Positions 10,238 to 24,469 of a stretch of DNA of 64,000 nucleotides are shown piece by piece. The notes under the pieces were generated by a model, which was not told the DNA's origin, did no database searches, and saw only the letters and a program-made list of their open reading frames with translations. Position 1 is the first letter of the stretch; every line of letters starts with the position of its first letter. A program made the translations under genes and the position numbers. This DNA is from Pseudomonas entomophila (GTDB lineage: Bacteria > Pseudomonadota > Gammaproteobacteria > Pseudomonadales > Pseudomonadaceae), in the NCBI RefSeq assembly GCF_029478665.1, contig NZ_JARPQB010000040.1, positions 1 through 64,000 of the forward strand, written 5' to 3'.

Positions 10238-10477
10238 ATGAGTGTCGATGAAAAACGTATTCGCGAATTCGCCTATCAAATCTGGGAGTCGGAGGGTAAG
10301 CCGGCCGGCCAGGAGGACCGCCATTGGGACATGGCGCGCAAGCTCGCCGAGGCCGAGTCGTTGGCGCCTAAAGCCGCGCCGCGCAAGAAGGCGGTGGCCA
10401 AGCCCAGGGCGACGCCAGTGGAGAAGCCCACTGTCGCCAAGAAGCCTCGGGCGGTGAAAAAGCCCGCGGCGGGCTGA
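10238..10477 (+). CDS. DUF2934 family small protein
   Basis: 79 residues from the ATG at 10238 (a GTG lies one codon earlier). CAGGAGCG at 10225-10232 is the ribosome binding site. The N-terminal half carries the DUF2934 pattern (IREFAYQIWESEGKPAG, then HWDMARKLAE). The C-terminal half is a low-complexity Lys/Ala/Pro tail, strongly basic and probably disordered, and possibly able to bind nucleic acid or a negatively charged partner. It lies 20 bases after treY and before glgX and is probably cotranscribed with treY. No biochemical function is known to me. Confidence 0.85.
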   Translation: MSVDEKRIREFAYQIWESEGKPAGQEDRHWDMARKLAEAESLAPKAAPRKKAVAKPRATPVEKPTVAKKPRAVKKPAAG

Positions 10478-10487
10478 CACCTGCACC

Positions 10488-10555
10488 GGCCTCTTCGCGG
10501 GTAAACCCGCTCCCACATGCTCTCCTGCAGGAGCGGGTTTACCCGCGAAGAGGCC
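10488..10555. repeat. REP pair (GAGCGGGTTTACCCGC type)
   Basis: A near-perfect inverted repeat. The left arm begins GGCCTCTTCGCGGG at 10488 and its complement ends at 10555, with about 16 nt between. It could act as a transcript-stabilising or terminating hairpin between the DUF2934 gene and glgX. Confidence 0.85.
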
Positions 10556-10597
10556 AGCATTGCCACCCAAGCATTCCCCCGCACCTTGAGGACTGCC

Positions 10598-12751
10598 ATG
10601 AGCCCCCGCGCCCTGAAGAAAACCCGCTCCGTCGCCCCGTCGCGCATCCGCGAAGGCCTGCCCTTCCCGCTCGGTGCCACCTGGGACGGCCTGGGGGTCA
10701 ACTTCGCCCTGTTCTCGGCCAATGCCAGCAAGGTCGAACTGTGCCTGTTCGACGCCACCGGAGAACACGAGCTCGAGCGCATCGAGCTGCCCGAGTACAC
10801 CGACGAGATCTACCACGGCTACCTGCCGGACGCCCATCCTGGCCTGGTCTACGGCTACCGCGTGCACGGCCCGTACGATCCGGCCAACGGCCATCGCTTC
10901 AACCCCAACAAGCTGCTGATCGACCCCTACGCCAAGCAACTGGTGGGCACGCTGAAATGGTCCGAGGCACTGTTCGGCTACACCATCGGCCACCCCGACG
11001 GCGACCTGTCATTCGATGAGCGCGACAGCGCGCCCTTCGTGCCCAAGTGCAAGGTGATCGACCCGGCCTTCACCTGGGGCCGCGACCAGCGCGTGCTGAT
11101 CCCCTGGGAGCGCACGATCCTCTACGAGGCCCACACCCGCGGCATCAGCATGCGCCACCCCGCGGTACCAGAGGACTTGCGCGGCACCTTCGCCGGCCTT
11201 GCCAACGACGAACTGCTCGGGCATATCAAGGCACTGGGGGTGTCGAGCATCGAGCTGCTGCCGATCCACGCCTTCGTCAACGACCAGCACCTGCTGGACA
11301 AGGGCCTGAACAACTACTGGGGCTACAACAGCATCGCCTTCTTCGCCCCCCACCCGCGCTACCTGGCCAGCGGCAAGATCGCCGAGTTCAAGGAGATGGT
11401 CGCGCACCTGCACGACGCCGGGCTCGAAGTGATCCTCGACGTGGTCTACAACCACACCGCCGAAGGCAACGAGCGCGGCCCGACGCTGTCGATGCGTGGC
11501 ATCGACAACGCCTCGTACTACCGCCTGATGCCCGACGACAAGCGCTTCTACATCAACGACTCCGGCACGGGGAACACCCTCGACCTGAGCCACCCCTGCG
11601 TGCTGCAACTGGTCACCGACTCGCTGCGCTACTGGGCCGGCGAAATGCACGTGGACGGTTTCCGCTTCGACCTGGCGACCATCCTCGGGCGCTACCACGA
11701 CGGCTACAGCGAGCGCCACGGCTTCCTCGTCGCCTGCCGCCAGGACCCGATGCTCAGCCAGGTCAAGCTGATCGCCGAACCCTGGGACTGCGGCCCCGGC
11801 GGCTACCAGGTGGGCAACTTCGCCCCCGGCTGGGCGGAGTGGAACGACCGCTTCCGCGACACCGTGCGCGGTTTCTGGAAGGGCGACGAAGGCATGCTCG
11901 CCGACTTCGCCGCGCGCATGACCGCCTCGGGCGACCTGTTCAACAACCGCGGCCGGCGCCCCTACGCCTCGGTCAATTTCGTCACCGCCCACGATGGTTT
12001 CACCCTGCGCGACCTGGTCTCGTACAACGAGAAACACAACGAGGACAACGACGAGAACAACCAGGACGGCACCCACAACAACCTGTCGTGGAACTGCGGC
12101 GTGGAAGGCCCCACGGACGACCCGCAGGTCAACGCCCTGCGCGTGCGCCAGATGCGCAACTTCTTCGCCACCCTCCTGCTGGCCCAGGGCACGCCGATGA
12201 TCGTCGCCGGCGACGAGTTCAGCCGCACCCAGCACGGCAACAACAACGCCTACTGCCAGGACAGCGAGATCGGCTGGGTGAACTGGGAACTGGACCAGGA
12301 TGGCAAGGAACTGCTGGCCTTCGTCAAGCGCCTGACCCGGCTGCGCCTGGCCTACCCGATCCTGCGCCGCTCGCGCTTCCTGGTCGGCGACTACAACGAG
12401 GCGATCGGGGTCAAGGACGTGACCTGGCTCGCCCCCGACGGCGATGAGATGACCGTCGAGCAGTGGGAAGACCCGCACGGGCGCTGCCTGGGCATGCTGA
12501 TGGACGGCCGCGCCCAGGTCAGCGGCATCGCCCGGCCCGGCGCCGAGGCGACGCTGCTGTTGATCGTCAACGCCTACCACGACGTGGTGCCATTCAAGCT
12601 ACCGACAGTGCCGGAGGGCGACTACTGGAGCTGCCTGGTGGACACCGACCGGCCGGAGATGCGCAAGCCGCAGCACCTGCAGTTCGAGACGGTGTTCGAG
12701 GTCAAGGGGCGGTCGTTGCTGTTGATGGCGTTGCAGCGTGAGGAGGAATGA
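10598..12751 (+). CDS. glgX: Glycogen debranching enzyme GlgX, GH13 subfamily 11
   Basis: 717 residues from the ATG at 10598. An in-frame opening 27 codons earlier reads through the REP element and is not believed. GlgX hydrolyses alpha-1,6 branches of limit dextrins. An N-terminal CBM48-like domain (about 20-110) leads into the barrel, with nucleophile D358 in DGFRFDLAT and acid/base E394 in LIAEPWDCG. The GlgX-type segment rich in Asn and Asp (KHNEDNDENNQDG) is present. It feeds short linear dextrins to MalQ and TreY. It is separated from the DUF2934 gene by a REP pair, so transcription may be independent or attenuated. Confidence 0.95.
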   Translation: MSPRALKKTRSVAPSRIREGLPFPLGATWDGLGVNFALFSANASKVELCLFDATGEHELERIELPEYTDEIYHGYLPDAHPGLVYGYRVHGPYDPANGHRFNPNKLLIDPYAKQLVGTLKWSEALFGYTIGHPDGDLSFDERDSAPFVPKCKVIDPAFTWGRDQRVLIPWERTILYEAHTRGISMRHPAVPEDLRGTFAGLANDELLGHIKALGVSSIELLPIHAFVNDQHLLDKGLNNYWGYNSIAFFAPHPRYLASGKIAEFKEMVAHLHDAGLEVILDVVYNHTAEGNERGPTLSMRGIDNASYYRLMPDDKRFYINDSGTGNTLDLSHPCVLQLVTDSLRYWAGEMHVDGFRFDLATILGRYHDGYSERHGFLVACRQDPMLSQVKLIAEPWDCGPGGYQVGNFAPGWAEWNDRFRDTVRGFWKGDEGMLADFAARMTASGDLFNNRGRRPYASVNFVTAHDGFTLRDLVSYNEKHNEDNDENNQDGTHNNLSWNCGVEGPTDDPQVNALRVRQMRNFFATLLLAQGTPMIVAGDEFSRTQHGNNNAYCQDSEIGWVNWELDQDGKELLAFVKRLTRLRLAYPILRRSRFLVGDYNEAIGVKDVTWLAPDGDEMTVEQWEDPHGRCLGMLMDGRAQVSGIARPGAEATLLLIVNAYHDVVPFKLPTVPEGDYWSCLVDTDRPEMRKPQHLQFETVFEVKGRSLLLMALQREEE

Positions 12752-12796
12752 GTGGTGGCCGCCAGGTGCCTGGCGATGGCCTTGCAGCGCCCCGGA

Positions 12797-12937
12797 GATC
12801 GAGCGCCGCCTTCGCGGCGCATCGCGGATGAATCCGCTCCTACAGGCCTCAAGCCTTGTGCCAACCATGGCCTGCACGTTGCAACAGATGTAGGAGCGGA
12901 TTCATCCGCGATGCGCCGCGCGGGCGGCGCTCGATCT
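12797..12937. repeat. REP pair (GCGGATTCATCCGCGATGCGCCG type)
   Basis: Two inverted copies of the REP variant with core GAGCGGATTCATCCGCGAT. Each is extended by a second GC palindrome (CGCCGC...GCGGCG), with about 60 nt between. It lies downstream of glgX. Confidence 0.85.
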
Positions 12938-13316
12938 CATAGACGATGCAACTCTACCGTTGAACACCTGAAAAACACCGACACTAGCAACGATTCGGCA
13001 TAGCGCGGCAACGGCAAATCACCATTATCGATATACCAACTTCAAACATGCCGAAAATCAAACAGTTGCATTGATAAACGAACCTTTACCACGCCACTCA
13101 CGATTTCTTGACGCAAGCCCCGTCCTCTCCTTAGCTGAACAGTAATCAGCAGACGTAAAAACTCGTGCCGGGCCTCTAGCTCGCGCCTTCGTGCGCGCCC
13201 TTCGAGGCTGGCGCGCTGGCTTGGGTCGCCCTGTTTTTGACGTACAGCACGTGACATAAGGCCTGCTCTGCGGTTGCCCCACGCGCTGTCCCTCAACCCT
13301 CAACAGGAGATCCGCC
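12938..13316 (+). other. Intergenic region upstream of the barrel gene
   Basis: About 380 bases, clearly more AT-rich in its first half (12960-13110) than its surroundings. No convincing gene on either strand, and no promoter pair that I would defend. AACAGGAGATCC just before 13317 is the ribosome binding site of the next gene. Confidence 0.4.
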
Positions 13317-14393
13317 ATGAAAAGCACCTCGAATCCCTCGCGTTTCGATGTCTTTTTCTACGCGGTTTCCACGTCGCTGCTTCTGGCAACCCCGTTGGAA
13401 ACCTTCGCTTTCGAAGCGCAGGAAGGCGAGCCCTTCGCCCGCTTTCTGCAACAGCCCGAGGTGCCGCGACTATCCCTGGACCCCATGAACGCCAGCGGCC
13501 TCAACCAGGGCTTGCTCAACGCCTTCTCCGAGCGCATGGGCGAGCGCCACGGCCAGGCCATGCCGGATACCATCGCCAGCCAGTGGGCGCAGTTCTTCCC
13601 CGGCGCCCCGCGCATCGGCGCCCAGGCGCCGGCGCAACTGGAAGCCCCCAGCCAGCAACTGATGATCGGCCCGGACCTGTTCGTGCGCGAGGCCAGTGAC
13701 GGCAGCGTGCACCGCGCGGGGATCTTCATGGGGCACAACAACCTGCAGAGCAGCTTCAACGGCATGCGCCCCCTGCTCGGTGACAAGCAGCGCGACGCGG
13801 TCAACCTCAGCGGCGAGAGCCTGGGCGTGTACTGGAGCATGACCCACGAGCAGGGCTGGCACGTGGACGCGGTGGCCATGGGCACGCGCATCGACGTCAA
13901 CGGTCGTTCCCAGGCCGGCGAACGGGTCGATGACAGCGGCCATGCGATGACCTTCTCGGTGGAAGGCGGCTACCCCATCGGCCTGGGCGGTGGCTGGGTG
14001 ATCGAACCCCAGGCGCAGTTGATCAACCAGCAGTTCTTCCCCGGCAGCCAGGCCCAGGAAGAAACCCTGCAAGCCTTCGACAGCCAGCCCACCTGGAGCG
14101 GCCGGGTCGGTGCCAAGCTGTCGGCGCGCTACGAAGTCAGTGGCATGCCCATCGAACCCTATGTGCGCACCAACGTCTGGCACGACTTCGGCAACTCCGA
14201 CGCGGTGAAGCTGGACCAGGTGGACAAGATCTCCAGCTCGCGCAGCGCCACCACGGTGGAACTGGGGTTGGGGCTGGTGGCGCGGGTCACGCCCAATGTG
14301 GCGTTGTTTGTCAGCGCCGACTACAGCAGTGATGTGGATGACAATGATCTGAATGGGCTGATTGGCAGCCTGGGCGTCAGGATGCGCTGGTAG
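13317..14393 (+). CDS. Autotransporter-type outer-membrane beta-barrel protein
   Basis: 358 residues. An N-terminal hydrophobic segment (about residues 12-31, ending near TFAF) looks like a signal peptide. From about residue 135 to the end the sequence alternates amphipathic strands with turns, with typical barrel phrases such as GGYPIGLGGGWVIEPQAQL, and ends in VRMRW with a terminal aromatic as expected for BamA-dependent barrels. This matches the autotransporter beta-domain family. Only about 100 residues precede the barrel and no passenger repeats or pertactin-like helix are evident, so it is probably a passenger-less or very short-passenger member. The ATG follows ACAGGAGAT. Confidence 0.8.
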   Translation: MKSTSNPSRFDVFFYAVSTSLLLATPLETFAFEAQEGEPFARFLQQPEVPRLSLDPMNASGLNQGLLNAFSERMGERHGQAMPDTIASQWAQFFPGAPRIGAQAPAQLEAPSQQLMIGPDLFVREASDGSVHRAGIFMGHNNLQSSFNGMRPLLGDKQRDAVNLSGESLGVYWSMTHEQGWHVDAVAMGTRIDVNGRSQAGERVDDSGHAMTFSVEGGYPIGLGGGWVIEPQAQLINQQFFPGSQAQEETLQAFDSQPTWSGRVGAKLSARYEVSGMPIEPYVRTNVWHDFGNSDAVKLDQVDKISSSRSATTVELGLGLVARVTPNVALFVSADYSSDVDDNDLNGLIGSLGVRMRW

Positions 14394-14414
14394 CGCTGAC
14401 GACCAGCACCCCGA

Positions 14415-14445
14415 TAGGCGCGACACGAGGCCGCGCCTACAAAAG
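14415..14445 (+). terminator. Hairpin after the barrel gene
   Basis: TAGGCGCG (14415-14422) and CGCGCCTA (14432-14439) form an 8-bp stem 20 bases after the stop, followed by an A-rich stretch. It may serve as a terminator in both directions. Confidence 0.5.
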
Positions 14446-14454
14446 AAGAACCGA

Positions 14455-14511
14455 TCACGCCGGTTTCATTACCAGAACGCCCAACGGCGGCAAATTCAGC
14501 GTCAAGGAGAC
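14455..14511 (-). pseudogene. Relic of a glgB 3' end
   Basis: Read on the minus strand these 57 bases encode VSLTLNLPPLGVLVMKPA followed by TGA. This is the C-terminus of the intact glgB at 15818 (LSLALNLPPLGVLVMRPA) with about 20 percent nucleotide divergence, much of it synonymous. Beyond about 14512 the similarity stops. The relic and the real glgB end are direct repeats flanking the AT-rich segment 14512-15817. They therefore look like the two ends of an insertion that used, or brought, a glgB 3' end. Confidence 0.75.
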
Positions 14512-14681
14512 CATCCTTAGCAGCATCAGCTATCTAGAACCCATGTTTCATACCAAACGTATTTAAGTTCGCTCACGGTGGTCTAGACCTAGTAAATATG
14601 ACAGTTGTGAGGTTTTCCATGACGTGCCACCTTGCAGAAGCCCCTCTCCAGGGAACTACTAAAACTGCAAAGGACCGTATC

Positions 14682-15728
14682 ATGACCAGCGACGCACAAG
14701 CACCTGAAGTCACCCTATTCGAAAATCTCAAAAACATCTTATTCTCGAAATACGCTAATGAGAGAGAACGGCAAGACAACTACATAAGAATCAGATCAGC
14801 CATCCCCTATCATGACCCAGGACATGTTCTGAAAGCCGAGCTGGAAAAAGACGGATCCTTTTTAATCAGCAGCTCAATCTCGAAAACAATCTCACACTTC
14901 CTCAGCTACTACCGGGCAGCAGTCTTCCCTCATTTATCGCTTGAGAACTATGACCCTACCAAACCAACTTACAATTGCGACCATACTTATCACCCCCAGC
15001 CAATTTATAGACACAAACAATATTTTGATGACAACGAATCAGACGATACCAGCACGCCGCTTAAGTACCCCGCAACCTTCGTTAAATTTTCAGTATATGC
15101 AGACGACGAGCTCATGCAGCTGTTAGTAAACCCCTCACACACACAAAAGTCGGCGTTGCAGAATTTTTTTGACCAATGCTCCAAAGCCGAAGCACGAGAG
15201 GATTACCTTCAATCTCTATCTCTTTTCAACTTGGATTTACCAAAGCCACTACGGCAATTCCTCGGAGATTATCTACATGCTCAATTTCCCAATCCCTACC
15301 AGAATACACACTGGGATAACCAGGCACACTCACCAGCAACCAAAGTCACTCCTCAATCATTAGTTGAGTCACTCGAAAATTTTTTAGAATACGAAGACCT
15401 TAGAGATTTCTCGCCCGCTGGTGATCGTGGCGAAGAGCCCTACGATCTCGCCAATGCGATCTTCAATGATTCACTCAAGAAACTAGCTGACTTGGACTTG
15501 GAAAACAAAGCCGAAGACGTCAAACTGGAGGATTCAAAGACCACCAGCAGCGGCAACTACAAAGTTACCGTCACCCTCCAGAAAATCAAATTCGAACCAG
15601 GATTAAAACAGAAGTCTTTCGCTGAGGTGCGAAATGGCATTACTCAAAACGCAAACTTCTACAACAAAGGTGTTGTCTGCAATGGCACAATTGCATTGGA
15701 GGTCAGCGTACGTCGGCAGGGAACTTGA
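14682..15728 (+). CDS. Orphan AT-rich hypothetical protein
   Basis: 348 residues from the ATG at 14682, chosen because AAAGGAC lies 7 bases upstream. In-frame ATGs at 14598 and later lack such a site. I do not recognise the family. Base composition and codon use (many AAA, TTT, ATA, AAC and TTA codons) differ sharply from all neighbours, which marks recent acquisition. The protein has no signal peptide or membrane segment. It is Tyr/Asn/Asp-rich in the middle with a Cys/His cluster (NCDHTYHPQP near residue 100), and its last 70 residues look beta-rich. It is bracketed by a glgB relic and the real glgB end. A cargo, toxin or effector role is possible, but nothing in the sequence shows it. Confidence 0.7.
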   Translation: MTSDAQAPEVTLFENLKNILFSKYANERERQDNYIRIRSAIPYHDPGHVLKAELEKDGSFLISSSISKTISHFLSYYRAAVFPHLSLENYDPTKPTYNCDHTYHPQPIYRHKQYFDDNESDDTSTPLKYPATFVKFSVYADDELMQLLVNPSHTQKSALQNFFDQCSKAEAREDYLQSLSLFNLDLPKPLRQFLGDYLHAQFPNPYQNTHWDNQAHSPATKVTPQSLVESLENFLEYEDLRDFSPAGDRGEEPYDLANAIFNDSLKKLADLDLENKAEDVKLEDSKTTSSGNYKVTVTLQKIKFEPGLKQKSFAEVRNGITQNANFYNKGVVCNGTIALEVSVRRQGT

Positions 15729-15772
15729 TGCGCCGTCCTCATAGCACTTCATCCGCTACACAACAAAGACCA

Positions 15773-15797
15773 ACGCCTACGCGTATCACGTAGGCGT
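15773..15797. terminator. Hairpin between the orphan gene and glgB
   Basis: ACGCCTACG (15773-15781) and CGTAGGCGT (15789-15797) make a 9-bp stem with a 7-nt loop. It lies between two convergent genes and would serve both. Confidence 0.6.
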
Positions 15798-15817
15798 CGG
15801 GTTGCCGGCGAAGTGCC

Positions 15818-18028
<2,211 letters not shown>

Positions 18029-18074
18029 CTCACTGCCCCTTTTCATAGGTTCAAAAAAATGCCCCGCCATCCCC

Positions 18075-18162
18075 CTGTAGGAGCGGCTTCAGCCGCGATC
18101 ACCCGCAAAGCGGGTGCCAGACACCGCGCTGCCTTCATCGCGGCTGAAGCCGCTCCTACAGA
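18075..18162. repeat. REP pair (GCGGCTTCAGCCGCGAT type)
   Basis: Two inverted REP copies with core GGAGCGGCTTCAGCCGCGAT, about 45 nt apart, between glgB and treS. The element may uncouple glgB expression from treS. Confidence 0.85.
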
Positions 18163-18187
18163 GGTATTGCGCACGGCCTTGGGAATT

Positions 18188-21505
<3,318 letters not shown>

Positions 21506-21541
21506 GTGCGACTCCTTGCTTTGTCTGGTTCGGCACGCCCC

Positions 21542-21660
21542 TTGTAGGAGCGGCCTTGTGCCGCGAAAGGGCTGCGAAGCAGCCCCAGCAATATCTGCAG
21601 CGCCGCTGAAATCCTGGGGCCGCTTCGCGCCCCTTTCGCGGCACGAGGCCGCTCCTACAG
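21542..21660. repeat. REP pair (GCGGCCTTGTGCCGC type) that supplies the glgE stop
   Basis: Inverted copies of the GTAGGAGCGGCCTTGTGCCGCGAAAGGG variant around a GC-rich middle. The outer end of the right copy, read on the minus strand as CTGTAGGAGC, contains the last codon (CTG) and stop (TAG, 21655-21657) of glgE. Confidence 0.85.
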
Positions 21661-23673
21661 GGCTTTTTCGATGCGCCAGATGCCGAACGGCTGCAGCCAG
21701 GGTTCGATGCGCATCCACTGGGTCTTGCCGTGCCAGGTCCAACGGTGGCCGTTCATCAGGTCCTCGCCCTGGGTGTCGGCGTTGTCGTCCAGCCCAAGCT
21801 CCCACAACGGCAATTCGAAACTGGCCTCCTGGGCGTTGTAGGGGTCGAGGCTGATGGCGACGAGAATGACGTTGTCGCGCTCGGGGGTGCGCTTGGCGAA
21901 GTAGAGGATGTTGTCGTTCCAGCAGTTGAGGAACACAACCCCCAGGTGCGTCTGCAGCGCGCGGTTCTGCCGGCGGATACGGTTGAGCTGGGCGATCTCG
22001 GCGACGATGTTGCCCGGCTGGCTGAAGTCGCGCGGGCGGATCTCGTACTTCTCCGAATCCAGGTACTCCTCCTTGCCTGGCAGGGGTGTTCCCTCGCACA
22101 GCTCGAAGCCCGAATACATGCCCCACAACCCAGAGCCCATGGCCGCCAGGGCGGCGCGGATGAGAAAGCCCGGGCGGCCGGAGGTCTGCAGGAAGAACGG
22201 GTTGATGTCCGGCGTGTTGACAAAGAAGTTCGGCCGGTAGCACTGGCTCCAGGGCGGCTGGTTCAGTTGCTCGAAGTACTCGCGCAGCTCCTGCTTGCTG
22301 TTGCGCCAGGTGAAGTAGGTGTAGCTCTGGGCGTAGCCGACCTTGCCCAGGCGCGCCATCATCGCCGGGCGGGTGAAGGCTTCGGCGAGGAAGATCACGT
22401 CGGGGTGCTGGCTGCGCACATTGGCGATCAACCATTGCCAGAACGGCAGCGGCTTGGTGTGCGGGTTGTCGACGCGGAACGTCCTGACCCCCGCCTCCAC
22501 CCAGCCGACCACCACGTCACGCAGGGCCAGCCACAGCGACGGCACAGCCTCCGGTGCGTAGAAGTCGACATTGACGATGTCCTGGTACTTCTTCGGCGGG
22601 TTCTCGGCGTAACGGATGGTGCCGTCGGGACGCCAACTGAACCAGCCCGGGTGCTCGATCAGCCAGGGGTGGTCCTGGGAGCACTGGATGGCGAAGTCCA
22701 GGGCGATCTCCAGGCCGTGCTCGGCGGCCGCGGCCACCAGCCGGCGGAAGTCCTCGCGGCTGCCCAACTGCGGGTGGATGGCGTCGTGGCCACCCTCTGG
22801 GCTGCCAATGGCGTAGGGGCTGCCGGGGTCGCCGGGCTCGGCCTGGAGCGCATTGTTGCGGCCCTTGCGGTGCTTCATGCCGATCGGGTGGATGGGCGGG
22901 AAGTACAGCACATCGAAACCCATGTCGCGGATCATCGGCAGGCGCTGGTGGACAGTGTCGAAGGTGCCGTGACGCTGTGGGTCGTCGGTGATCGAACGCG
23001 GGAACAGCTCGTACCAACTGGCGAACAACGCCGCCTCGCGGTCGACATCCACGGGGTACTCGGGGCTATGGGTCAGGTAGCTGCGGTGCTCGGCCTCGCC
23101 CATCAGCCGCGCGGCGTCGGGGTGCAGCAGCAGTACCACCTGGTCGTCCACCGGCAGCTCGGGCAGGCGTTCGCGCAATTGCCCGAGCTGCTCGCGCAAC
23201 GCACCGTCGCTGCGCTCGATGCCCTTGCCCAGCAACAGGCGACCCTCCTCGAGCTCCAGGCGCACATCCACGCCAGCAGCGTATTTCTTCTCCAGGTCAT
23301 GGCAATAGGTGGCGAAAGGGTCAATCCAGGCCTGGATATTGAACACATGCAGGCCCAGGTCGGTGGGCGTGAACGCGGCCAGCCACAGGTCGTTGCCCGG
23401 CGAGTGCATGGCCACGCAGTGCCAGCGTCGGCTATGGGCCTGACGCCAGTGCAGGGTGACGGCCAGGCGATCATGACCATCGCTGTAGACCTTGGCGCTG
23501 ACGTCGACCTTCTGCCCGCGCACCGCCTTGGCCGCGAAGGCACCGGCGTCGAGCACCGGGCTTGCGTCCTCGATCACGATGCGCGGCGCCAGCAACGCTT
23601 GCGACAGGCTGATGGCCTGGTCCGGGTGATCGTTGGCCGTGGGCCCGCTTTCGAAGGGCTCGTTACCTGACAT
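21655..23673 (-). CDS. glgE: Alpha-1,4-glucan:maltose-1-phosphate maltosyltransferase GlgE, GH13 subfamily 3
   Basis: 672 residues. Extends alpha-1,4-glucan by two glucose units using maltose-1-phosphate. The family's N-terminal beta domains (about 30-205) precede the barrel. The nucleophile is D402 in FRVDNPHTKP and the acid/base is E431 in LAEAFTRP. The ATG at 23673 follows GGAGCGAG and is the natural N-terminus. It is the first gene of the glgE-treS-glgB series. The stop codon TAG and the preceding Leu codon fall inside a REP element, so the native C-terminus has probably been altered by REP insertion. Confidence 0.96.
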   Translation of the reverse strand: MSGNEPFESGPTANDHPDQAISLSQALLAPRIVIEDASPVLDAGAFAAKAVRGQKVDVSAKVYSDGHDRLAVTLHWRQAHSRRWHCVAMHSPGNDLWLAAFTPTDLGLHVFNIQAWIDPFATYCHDLEKKYAAGVDVRLELEEGRLLLGKGIERSDGALREQLGQLRERLPELPVDDQVVLLLHPDAARLMGEAEHRSYLTHSPEYPVDVDREAALFASWYELFPRSITDDPQRHGTFDTVHQRLPMIRDMGFDVLYFPPIHPIGMKHRKGRNNALQAEPGDPGSPYAIGSPEGGHDAIHPQLGSREDFRRLVAAAAEHGLEIALDFAIQCSQDHPWLIEHPGWFSWRPDGTIRYAENPPKKYQDIVNVDFYAPEAVPSLWLALRDVVVGWVEAGVRTFRVDNPHTKPLPFWQWLIANVRSQHPDVIFLAEAFTRPAMMARLGKVGYAQSYTYFTWRNSKQELREYFEQLNQPPWSQCYRPNFFVNTPDINPFFLQTSGRPGFLIRAALAAMGSGLWGMYSGFELCEGTPLPGKEEYLDSEKYEIRPRDFSQPGNIVAEIAQLNRIRRQNRALQTHLGVVFLNCWNDNILYFAKRTPERDNVILVAISLDPYNAQEASFELPLWELGLDDNADTQGEDLMNGHRWTWHGKTQWMRIEPWLQPFGIWRIEKAL

Positions 23674-23808
23674 CGCACTCGCTCCGTTTGGCTGGTGGCG
23701 GTAAGGGTTCAGAGCCGTGCTGGCGCGCGGGGTTCAAAAAATGAGCGAATGACGGTGGCCAGGGTCGAAGCCTGCACTACCTCTTCATTCACCCCGCGAG
23801 GCCAGGCC

Positions 23809-23976
23809 ATGAACATTCCCATTCCACCGGAGACGCCCGATCCGAACATCGACGACCCGACGTTGCCGCCGCCGGTGCCTGAACAAGACCCGGACGAGCT
23901 GCCGACCAGGCCGAGCGTGCCGCCGACCGTGGGCGATCCGCCCAGCGAGGAGCCTCCGGTGAAAGGGCAAGGATAG
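23809..23976 (+). CDS. Small Pro-rich hypothetical protein
   Basis: 55 residues from the ATG at 23809, after GCGAGG. About a third of the residues are Pro and another fifth Asp or Glu (PIPPETPDPNIDDP at the start, PSEEPPVKGQG at the end). It is therefore acidic, unfolded and without a membrane segment. Short proteins of this kind sit in similar places in pseudomonads, but I know no function. It stands between glgE (divergent) and the DUF2970 gene, and its codon use is normal for the region. Confidence 0.6.
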   Translation: MNIPIPPETPDPNIDDPTLPPPVPEQDPDELPTRPSVPPTVGDPPSEEPPVKGQG

Positions 23977-24067
23977 CCAAGACTGGCCGGATGAGTGGGC
24001 GCTGCGGGCAGCCTGCCGATCGATCTCCTACACTGGTCGTGATTGCTTCTGACTTGAGGAGCTACTC

Positions 24068-24286
24068 ATGGACGATCATGATTCCGGCAAGGCGCCCGGG
24101 TTCTGGCAGATGCTGCAAAGTGTGCTGGCGGCGGCGTTTGGGGTGCAGAGCGGCAAGAACCGGGCGCGGGATTTCACCTATGGCAAGGCCAGTCATTTCA
24201 TCGTGATGGGGACTGTGTTTACCCTGGTGTTCATTTTCGTGTTGATTGGCTTGGTGCAGTTGGCGATGCATTTGACCGCGCGGTGA
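24068..24286 (+). CDS. DUF2970 family membrane protein
   Basis: 72 residues. A soluble N-terminus contains the DUF2970 phrase FWQMLQSVLAAAFGVQSGKNRARDF, seen here in two parts at residues 12-36. One hydrophobic segment (about residues 43-68, HFIVMGTVFTLVFIF) would span the inner membrane near the C-terminus. The ribosome binding site is TGAGGAG at 24055-24061. Function unknown. Confidence 0.8.
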   Translation: MDDHDSGKAPGFWQMLQSVLAAAFGVQSGKNRARDFTYGKASHFIVMGTVFTLVFIFVLIGLVQLAMHLTAR

Positions 24287-24309
24287 TTGGGGGCTTGCAG
24301 CGTGCTTGA

Positions 24310-24446
24310 GACCGAGCGCCGCCCTGCGGCGCATCGCGGCTGAAGCCGCTCCTACATTCGTTGCAACCGATAGGCCGCCGCCCCACCTGCCTGTGTGTAG
24401 GAGCGGATTCATCCGCGATGCGCCGCAAAGCGGCGCTCGGTCTCTA
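24310..24446. repeat. REP pair, mixed cores
   Basis: The left copy has core GCGGCTGAAGCCGC and the right copy core GCGGATTCATCCGC. Both are extended by the same GCGCCGC...GCGGCGC outer palindrome. The two halves therefore belong to different REP variants. Lies 3' of both the DUF2970 gene and the Rrf2 gene. Confidence 0.8.
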
Positions 24447-24469
24447 GGGCACTGCAAATCACAAGCGAG

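Noticed and set aside
14598..14681. Upstream start for the orphan gene at 14682
   Set aside because: In-frame ATG at 14598 has no Shine-Dalgarno sequence, whereas 14682 has AAAGGAC at proper spacing.
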